Below are positions 20,292-24,442 of a DNA stretch of 24,442 nt, in pieces. The stretch spans positions 1-24,442 of the forward strand of contig JAHFKM010000005.1 of NCBI GenBank assembly GCA_023245385.1, written 5' to 3'. The stretch comes from an archaeon. Lineage in GTDB: Archaea > Nanobdellota > Nanobdellia > SCGC-AAA011-G17 > GW2011-AR18. The position numbers and the translations under genes are program-made. How positions within the stretch are numbered: position 1 is the first letter of the stretch; each line of letters opens with the position of its first letter. The notes beneath the pieces are model-generated. The model saw only the letters and a program-made list of their open reading frames with translations. It was not told the DNA's origin and made no database searches.

Positions 20292-20765
20292 ATGGATATC
20301 TTAGCTCACGGACTATGGTCCTACGCACTCTTCTCTAAAACAAAATACAAATGGCAAGCCGCGTTGTTTGGAACACTTCCAGATCTTATTAGTTTTGGTC
20401 CACACACCTTAGCAAGTATTCTAACATTCAATAGTCTCCCCCATAGTAAACCTGCTTTGTCCTCTATTTCAAGCTATATCTTCACAATGTATAATATTAC
20501 CCATAGTTTAATTCCAATAACACTCGTTGCATTACTAGTTTATTTGATAACTAAAAAGTTTTACTTACCTTTCTTAGCAGGATATCTGCATATCTTCATT
20601 GATATTCCTTCACATACCACAGACTTCTTCCCCACACCATTTCTCTGGCCTTTTCCAACTCCTTTCTTTAGCGGTATCAGTTGGGCGAATCCAATTTTTA
20701 TGATTGTAAATTACAGCCTCCTTGTTCTTGTCTATGCATTTTATGTTTTTAAGAAAAAAACTTAG
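20292..20765 (+). CDS. YdjM/DUF457-like integral membrane protein (putative metal-dependent hydrolase)
   Basis: A 157-residue membrane protein with about four hydrophobic segments. The arrangement of polar residues follows the DUF457/YdjM family of membrane-bound, putative metal-dependent hydrolases: MDILAHGLWSY with an early His, AALFGTLPDLISFGP with the PD pair, YNITHSLIPI, and GYLHIFIDIPSHTTDFFPTP with His and Asp residues that would face a metal in the bilayer. The ending VFKKKT is a positive cytoplasmic tail. Substrate is unknown for the family. The start is supported by a TATA box 26 bp upstream; the stop interlocks with that of the convergent coiled-coil gene (20762-20765). Confidence 0.75.
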   Translation: MDILAHGLWSYALFSKTKYKWQAALFGTLPDLISFGPHTLASILTFNSLPHSKPALSSISSYIFTMYNITHSLIPITLVALLVYLITKKFYLPFLAGYLHIFIDIPSHTTDFFPTPFLWPFPTPFFSGISWANPIFMIVNYSLLVLVYAFYVFKKKT

Positions 20766-21313
20766 GAATGTTTTCCCTGACGTATTCTCGCTACTAAACT
20801 TTGCAAGTCATCCACCCTTTTCAACAAACTTAACTTTTCATGATCAAGCTCAGTAATTTTTTTAATATAACTTGTCAACTCAAAATCAATCTCCTTTGTT
20901 TTATGCGCCACTCCCTGCAACCGCTGCACTTCCTCCTTAATCTTGCTTAGTTCTTGCGAAAGTTCTTTGAACGCACTCTTCTCAAGCTTCAATTCTTCAA
21001 GATGCCTTTGTAGCTCCTGTTTAAGCTCTTTTTCTGTTCTCTCTAAGACTTTTTCAAACATCTGGTTTTTAATAATATTAAGACTGTCAAACTCTTTTCT
21101 GTATCTTCCATTTAAATCATTAAAAGTAGAAACACTCTTATCAAACTCTTCATAATACAAACCCTGTTTGTCTTTCATCTCCTGAATTTCTTTTTTCAAA
21201 AACTGAATCGCGCTTTCAACATGCTCCTTCATTTCCTTACTAGACTCCAGCTGTTTCCCTTTCATCTCTTTAAGCGCTTCCTTGATTTCCTCAAACTCTT
21301 TTTTATTAAACAT
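20762..21313 (-). CDS. Coiled-coil hypothetical protein (183 aa)
   Basis: Almost the whole protein is charged heptad-repeat sequence (for example FEEIKEALKEMKGKQLESSK, LERTEKELKQELQRHLEEL, LSQELSKIKEEVQRL and KITELDHEKLSLLKRVDDLQ), with short breaks near residues 50-80 (KDKQGLYYEEFDKSVSTF). There is no signal peptide, membrane helix or cysteine, so it is likely a cytoplasmic rod or dimer. No family recognised; such proteins are common in small archaeal genomes and similarity searches will hit unrelated coiled coils. The start MFNKKEF is supported by a TATA box 27 bp upstream. Convergent with the DUF457-like gene with interlocked stops. Confidence 0.75.
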   Translation of the reverse strand: MFNKKEFEEIKEALKEMKGKQLESSKEMKEHVESAIQFLKKEIQEMKDKQGLYYEEFDKSVSTFNDLNGRYRKEFDSLNIIKNQMFEKVLERTEKELKQELQRHLEELKLEKSAFKELSQELSKIKEEVQRLQGVAHKTKEIDFELTSYIKKITELDHEKLSLLKRVDDLQSLVARIRQGKHS

Positions 21314-21333
21314 TCACTCTAAGGTTTTCTTTG

Positions 21334-21344
21334 TTTTAATAAAG
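21334..21344 (-). promoter_or_regulatory. TATA box for the coiled-coil gene
   Basis: Minus-strand CTTTATTAAAA centred about 26 bp before the ATG at 21313. Confidence 0.55.
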
Positions 21345-21386
21345 CTAATTATTCTTTTTTAAAACGATGATTAAAACATAATAATA

Positions 21387-21396
21387 CTTATATACT
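21387..21396 (+). promoter_or_regulatory. TATA box for the small membrane protein at 21416
   Basis: CTTATATACT centred about 25 bp before the ATG at 21416. It decides this start against the in-frame TTG at 21398, which would lie almost on top of the box. Confidence 0.6.
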
Positions 21397-21415
21397 TTTG
21401 ATCGGTTACAAAACT

Positions 21416-21655
21416 ATGCCAACAAAACCTATAGAATGGAACAATGAAGATGGAACAAAATATAAAATCTCATACAGCGAAGAATTACAAATAAAAAATT
21501 TAGAAGCAACAAAAAAACAAAACATCCTATTGAAGAAACACATGCTCCTCATGTTCGGAGTTTTACTCGCAATGGTCATGTTCGGATTATTTATACTCTA
21601 CGTCTTCTGGCGTCTTGATCAGTTTGATTTCTTTACGAAAGTGGCGTACAGGTAA
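21416..21655 (+). CDS. Small membrane protein (79 aa)
   Basis: The protein starts MPTKPIEWNNEDGTKYKISY, has a charged helical segment (EELQIKNLEATKKQNILLKK), then one long hydrophobic helix (HMLLMFGVLLAMVMFGLFIL and YVFW, about residues 44-67), and ends RLDQFDFFTKVAYR. This predicts a single membrane span with a soluble N-terminal half facing the cytoplasm (positive residues precede the helix). Not recognised. The start is set by the TATA box. One base after its stop an ATG opens the TGA-interrupted gene, so the two form an operon. Confidence 0.7.
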   Translation: MPTKPIEWNNEDGTKYKISYSEELQIKNLEATKKQNILLKKHMLLMFGVLLAMVMFGLFILYVFWRLDQFDFFTKVAYR

Positions 21656-21656
21656 A

Positions 21657-21905
21657 ATGGATGAATTAGAACAAATTTTGAAAGAAATTCCTTGAGCTGA
21701 AATCACGAGAAGAGAACTGATTGAACTTACTACAGAACTTATAGAAATAAATGGCGTTAGAGAAAGATTACCTGTTGTTACAATCTGTCATCAGCGAAAG
21801 CATGCAGGTTTTCATGAATATTGGATAGATCGAGCAGAAGACCCAGTATTAAAACCATTAATTGATTACTTAGACAAGAATGGATATACCACTAATCTGA
21901 ATTAA
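21657..21905 (+). pseudogene. Small gene interrupted by one in-frame TGA (83 codons in total)
   Basis: An ATG one base after the stop of the membrane-protein gene opens MDELEQILKEIP, then TGA (21693-21695), then the frame continues for 69 codons: AEITRRELIELTTELIEING, VRERLPVVTICHQRKHAGFH and EYWIDRAEDPVLKPLIDYLD, ending KNGYTTNLN and TAA. The part after the TGA has no Met, so it cannot be made by internal ATG initiation, yet it reads as ordinary protein with a strand VVTIC, three His residues and a closing helix. A single base change (for example from GGA, CGA, TGG or TGC) would restore it. Nonsense mutation, readthrough or sequence error; selenocysteine is possible in principle but no SECIS-like hairpin was noticed. 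Family not recognised. Confidence 0.55.
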
Positions 21906-21910
21906 AAACA

Positions 21911-22489
21911 ATGACACTAATCATCTACGGGAATAAGAAGTCTGAAAATTGTAGTAAGGTAGACTATGTTGCGCGTTATTTAAAATTAGATTTTGAATAT
22001 AAAGAACTAGATTTTGAAAAAGATTTGAAAACACAGGATTATTTAAAGATTCATCCTGCTGGAAAAGTTCCTGCTGTTGACGATGAGGGTTTTGTTGTTT
22101 TTGAGAGTAATACAATCTGTCGTTATCTTTGTGAAAAAGTAAAGAGCGATCTTTATCCTGAAGATTTGAAGCGACGAACCTTGGTGAATCAGTGGATGGA
22201 TTTTACAAGTACACAAGTTTCTGAAGCGTTGGGAAGAATATTTTTTGGAAAAGATGAAGCAGTAAAAGAAGATGGTTTGAAAGCATTGACGCGTTTTCTA
22301 CCAATATTAGAAAGGGAGCTGGAGAAACATACCTATCTTGTTGGAGAAAGCTTAACGTTGGCGGATATTGTTTTGTTGGCGAGCTTGCGGTATCTGGAGT
22401 ATACAAAAGTAATTCTCAGTGAATATCCAGCACTCGAGAAGTGGAGAAAAAATATGCAAACGATACCTTCTTTCAAAGAGAGTGAGTAA
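21911..22489 (+). CDS. Glutathione S-transferase-like protein
   Basis: A 192-residue protein with the two-domain GST layout. The thioredoxin-like N-terminal domain (1-75) has MTLIIYGNKKSENCSKVDYV, where the Ser/Cys at 11-15 occupy the catalytic position, KIHPAGKVPAVDDEG with the cis-Pro (Val53-Pro54), and the glutathione gamma-glutamyl contact FESNTICRYL (Glu65-Ser66). The all-helical C-terminal domain ends with YLVGESLTLADIVLLASLRY, the N-capping box motif of GSTs, and PALEKWRKNM. GSTs are uncommon in archaea, which usually lack glutathione, so the true thiol or the role is unclear; a bacterial origin is likely. A TATA-like GGATATACC about 25 bp upstream lies inside the interrupted gene. It ends two bases before the convergent neighbour. 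Confidence 0.88.
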   Translation: MTLIIYGNKKSENCSKVDYVARYLKLDFEYKELDFEKDLKTQDYLKIHPAGKVPAVDDEGFVVFESNTICRYLCEKVKSDLYPEDLKRRTLVNQWMDFTSTQVSEALGRIFFGKDEAVKEDGLKALTRFLPILERELEKHTYLVGESLTLADIVLLASLRYLEYTKVILSEYPALEKWRKNMQTIPSFKESE

Positions 22490-22491
22490 CT

Positions 22492-22905
22492 TCAGTGGCT
22501 AGATTTCTTTATAATAATTTTCCAGCCGAATATGAGGACTTGTTTTTTTGTTATTTTTTTGCAGGTAGAAACAGGGATACTTTTTTTAAGGTAATATTCT
22601 CCTGAGTGTTTGGTCTTGCGAAGGGAAGAAGGGAGAATATCAACCGTGTAAAGGTAGCCGTGCTCAAGCAAAGGTGTTGGGCTAATAACTCTTCCAAAAA
22701 CAAAAGTGCCTTTGTGAGTTGTGTAATGAATGTTAGCTTTGGCTCGGTTTTTGAGGAGTGCGAAGATCATGGGGGCGAATGCATGTTCTGAAAGGAAAAC
22801 ACCTTTGATCTTTGTTCGTGGATCGTAGCGGGGTCTAAGAGTCTTAATTCCTTTGCGGGATGATCCATGATAATATTTCTTTGTCAAAGGAGGTGGTGTT
22901 GACAT
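22492..22905 (-). CDS. Hypothetical basic protein, weakly ADP-ribosyltransferase-like
   Basis: A 137-residue basic protein. The N-terminal part KYYHGSSRKGIKTLRPRYDP followed by GVFLSEHAFAPMIFALLKN resembles the (Y/F)HGS...I..L.P...VF.(T/S)....A..FA pattern of small ADP-ribosyltransferase-like proteins, where the His lies in the NAD pocket. The rest (HKGTFVFGRVI, HGYLYTVDILPSSLRK, GEYYLKKSIPV) is strand-rich and would fit a small beta-sheet fold. This is a pattern-level resemblance only. The gene starts inside the end of the MBL-hydrolase gene with a 22-bp overlap on the same strand, so the two are co-transcribed. Confidence 0.65.
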   Translation of the reverse strand: MSTPPPLTKKYYHGSSRKGIKTLRPRYDPRTKIKGVFLSEHAFAPMIFALLKNRAKANIHYTTHKGTFVFGRVISPTPLLEHGYLYTVDILPSSLRKTKHSGEYYLKKSIPVSTCKKITKKQVLIFGWKIIIKKSSH

Positions 22906-23477
22906 AGTGTTTCCTTTTCGTTTTCTACGCTTGTTTCTGGTCCGTGTCCAGGGTGGATGATTGTTTCTTCAGGTAGAGTAAATATTTTTTCTTTTATGCT
23001 TTTGATTTCTTGTTGATAATTTCCTTCAGGAAAGTCTGTCCTGCCAAGTGCTTGAAAGAAGATTGTGTCTCCAGAAAATAATATTCTTTCTTTTTCTAGG
23101 TAAAAACAACAACATCCTTTAGTATGACCAGGTGTGTGAAGAACTTTTATTTTTATTTCTCCAAGTAATATTTCATCTCCATCTTCCAAGTACTTGTCTG
23201 GTTCTACTTTTGTCCCGAAGGTAATATTAAGATCTTCTTTGTGGATGAGGACTTTTGCATTCGTAGCGTCTTTTATTTTTTTGTAGCCTGAAGTATGATC
23301 AAAGTGTCCATGAGTCAAGAGCAGGTAACGCAGTTTTATTTTTCTTTTTTCCAAAAACTGAAGAATAACATCAGGTTCTTCTCCCGCATCTATTAAAATC
23401 GCTTCTTTCGTTTCCTCTTCAATTAAAAGATATATATTATTCTCCAGCCCACCAAGGATAAATTTTTTGAGATGCAT
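22884..23477 (-). CDS. Metallo-beta-lactamase-fold hydrolase (hydroxyacylglutathione hydrolase-like)
   Basis: A 197-residue MBL-fold metal hydrolase of the glyoxalase II-like group. The binuclear metal site is complete: THGHFDH (His56, His58, Asp60, His61), HTPGH (His118), GDTIF with Asp137, and HPGHG with His178. The sequence LFSGDTIFFQALGRTDFPEG is typical of the YcbL/GloB-like subfamily that cleaves thioesters, but the substrate is not settled; the GST-like gene about 400 bp away on the other strand is suggestive of thiol chemistry. I use the Met at 23477 (MHLKKFILGG) because it lies about 27 bp from the shared TATA box; the longer frame to 23564 would cover that promoter and the divergent gene. 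Overlaps the next gene by 22 bp. Confidence 0.9.
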   Translation of the reverse strand: MHLKKFILGGLENNIYLLIEEETKEAILIDAGEEPDVILQFLEKRKIKLRYLLLTHGHFDHTSGYKKIKDATNAKVLIHKEDLNITFGTKVEPDKYLEDGDEILLGEIKIKVLHTPGHTKGCCCFYLEKERILFSGDTIFFQALGRTDFPEGNYQQEIKSIKEKIFTLPEETIIHPGHGPETSVENEKETLCQHHLL

Positions 23478-23499
23478 ATTAGCACTTTTGAAAGAAAGA

Positions 23500-23509
23500 G
23501 TTATATAAT
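23500..23509. promoter_or_regulatory. Shared bidirectional TATA box (perfect palindrome)
   Basis: GTTATATAAT holds the perfect palindrome TTATATAA (23501-23508). Its centre is 27-28 bp from the minus-strand ATG at 23477 and 25-26 bp from the plus-strand ATG at 23530, so it can serve both leaderless genes. Confidence 0.6.
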
Positions 23510-23529
23510 TTGTGGTTGTTTTTTCTAAG

Positions 23530-24111
23530 ATGAGAAAAATTCTTAATTTAGGGTTGCTTGCCACCCTAGCATGCTCAACGATACAACAAGGAACGCCTTG
23601 GGAAACAAATGACAGCTTTTGTGAAGATCTTAGTAGTGGAGAACGCGCGAAGTACTTGTTTCAGCGTATTACAAAAGAAGAATACCGATTAAAAGAAAAG
23701 CTTGACCTCGGCTGTCCTGAATATTTTACAAGATATCCTTCTCAGGAGGCTATTCTCGGACTTGCAGCACGACAGGGAAATTCTCTGATCTGTATATCTC
23801 TTCAGACTTATAACTGGAACAGAAAAGAAAATAAAAAAATATATAATGGAAAAAGCCTTTTTTTCAGACCTGTAAAAGATGGGTTAATGGGGGTCTATAC
23901 TGATTTTGAAAAAGAACACGGGTTTTTCCTGCTTTACCCAAATGTGCATGGAAATTCAAATGACAGTGAGGTTTATGTTCTAGATAAAAAAGAACAAAAA
24001 ATAGTAAGCTGTGAACAAAAAACCAGAGAATGTCTACTTATACGTGGCGCTCTGGAAGTTAATTTGAAAGTAATGTGTTCAAGGGAGCACGCGAAGGAGT
24101 TGAACGAATAA
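23530..24111 (+). CDS. Secreted hypothetical protein (possible lipoprotein)
   Basis: A 193-residue protein starting MRKILNLGLLATLACSTIQQ, a classic short signal peptide: basic start, hydrophobic core and a Cys at residue 15 after LATLA, which could be a lipid-attachment site although the match to the lipobox is imperfect. The mature part has several Cys residues (FCEDLS, DLGCPEYF, LICISL, VSCEQKTRECLLI, VMCSREH), which may form disulfides outside the cell, and strand-rich segments (GLMGVYTDFEKEHGFFLLYP, SEVYVLDKKEQKIV). Family not recognised. A GTG at 23512 would extend it by six residues but is too close to the TATA box, so I prefer this ATG. Divergent from the MBL hydrolase through one TATA element. 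Confidence 0.7.
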   Translation: MRKILNLGLLATLACSTIQQGTPWETNDSFCEDLSSGERAKYLFQRITKEEYRLKEKLDLGCPEYFTRYPSQEAILGLAARQGNSLICISLQTYNWNRKENKKIYNGKSLFFRPVKDGLMGVYTDFEKEHGFFLLYPNVHGNSNDSEVYVLDKKEQKIVSCEQKTRECLLIRGALEVNLKVMCSREHAKELNE

Positions 24112-24156
24112 ATTATGTTCTTACACTTGATGACACAAGAAAGATATCTCTAGAAA

Positions 24157-24166
24157 GTTTTATAAT
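24157..24166 (+). promoter_or_regulatory. taw1: TATA box for taw1
   Basis: GTTTTATAAT centred about 26 bp before the ATG at 24188 but only 14 bp before an earlier in-frame ATG at 24176, which favours the later start. Confidence 0.55.
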
Positions 24167-24187
24167 GTTCTGTCGATGCAAGGTTTT

Positions 24188-24442
24188 ATGGCAGATCTTG
24201 TCATAGAATCAATTTCTCATTTTGATGTTGGGAAAAAAACACCAGTCCACTTAGATGAAGTTAAAGAAGGAGAGTTAGATCTAACCTACCCAGAGTATAA
24301 AAATTCCTTAGAAAAACAAGGTTACAGATTTGTTGGAGAACATTCTGCTGTGAAAATTTGTGAATGGACTGCAAAATCAATTTCAGGAAAAGGTTCTTGT
24401 TACAAACAAAAATTTTACGGAATTCAAAGTCATCGCTGTGCG
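24188..24442 (+). CDS. taw1: 4-demethylwyosine synthase Taw1/TYW1, N-terminal part (cut by window edge)
   Basis: Radical-SAM enzyme that builds the tricyclic wyosine base at position 37 of archaeal tRNA-Phe from N1-methylguanosine and pyruvate. Only 85 codons are visible. The segment EKQGYRFVGEHSAVKICEWT and CYKQKFYGIQSHRC is the family signature just before the radical-SAM core. The three cysteines Cys58, Cys71 and Cys84 are spaced 13 and 13, the same spacing as the three cysteines that bind the second 4Fe-4S cluster in archaeal TYW1. The radical-SAM CxxxCxxC motif must lie beyond the window. The protein has about 30 more residues at the N-terminus than the shortest archaeal homologues. The start at 24188 is chosen from the TATA spacing. 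Family members often read CHWT where this one has CEWT. Confidence 0.9.
   Translation, partial: MADLVIESISHFDVGKKTPVHLDEVKEGELDLTYPEYKNSLEKQGYRFVGEHSAVKICEWTAKSISGKGSCYKQKFYGIQSHRCA

Noticed and set aside
10177..21695. TAA or TGA recoded genome-wide (for example TAA as Gln)
   Set aside because: Genes with well-known ends (eS17, Sec61-beta, thermosome, exonuclease III, HicB-like) stop at TAA at the normal place, mtnP stops at TGA, and no other long gene here has internal stops. The two interruptions are local events.
21657..21905. Selenoprotein explanation for the in-frame TGA
   Set aside because: No SECIS-like hairpin was noticed near the gene and the family is unknown, so it is not claimed; kept only as an option to test.
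1..24442. tRNA genes, rRNA genes, CRISPR arrays, IS elements
   Set aside because: No cloverleaf with GGTTCRA-type T-arm outside coding sequence, no rRNA signature, no regularly spaced repeats and no transposase or terminal inverted repeats were seen.

Overview
The window reads as a piece of a small, compact, AT-rich archaeal genome, most likely a DPANN archaeon of the Woesearchaeota/Pacearchaeota kind (lineage is inference). Direct archaeal markers are a tRNA-splicing endonuclease, ribosomal protein eS17, Sec61-beta, a group II chaperonin (thermosome), a Trm11/Trm-G10-type tRNA methyltransferase, the start of the wyosine enzyme Taw1, and an archaeal-type RNase P RNA. Most genes carry a TATA box about 26 bp before the start codon, so most mRNAs look leaderless; the clearest exception is the thermosome, which has a leader with a GGAGG Shine-Dalgarno site. 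TATA spacing was used to correct several start codons.

Layout. 1-3400: a helical-repeat protein (cut by the window edge), a DUF1905/YdeI-like protein, endA, then a three-gene string (winged helix/coiled coil/PD-(D/E)xK-like protein, small membrane protein, truncated ASCH-domain gene). 3400-9300: Trm11-like methyltransferase, RibD/DHFR-like reductase, eS17, a KefB-type antiporter, Sec61-beta, and an exonuclease III plus Nudix pair. 9298-12490: a minus-strand accessory block holding a heme-oxygenase-like diiron-oxidase-related gene broken by one in-frame TAA, the RNase P RNA, an unknown protein with a 19-residue tandem repeat, and a membrane-anchored M23-like protein that has lost most of its catalytic residues. 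12589-20020: a short bacterial-type AlaRS, a lone HicB-like gene plus pirin, the thermosome, CysRS and methylthioadenosine phosphorylase. 20100-24442: small membrane and coiled-coil proteins, a gene interrupted by TGA, a glutathione S-transferase-like protein, an MBL-fold hydrolase, a secreted protein and partial taw1.

The core genes cover tRNA splicing, modification and charging, RNase P, translation, secretion and protein folding. A second layer looks acquired from bacteria (RibD-like, exonuclease III/Nudix, pirin, GST-like, AlaRS) and is mostly redox or damage related. The most noteworthy signals are two genes each split by a single in-frame stop, two divergent gene pairs that share one palindrome-like TATA box at identical 53-bp start spacing, the catalytically degenerate M23 protein, and three convergent pairs whose stop codons interlock. 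No CRISPR array, IS element, rRNA or tRNA gene was seen.
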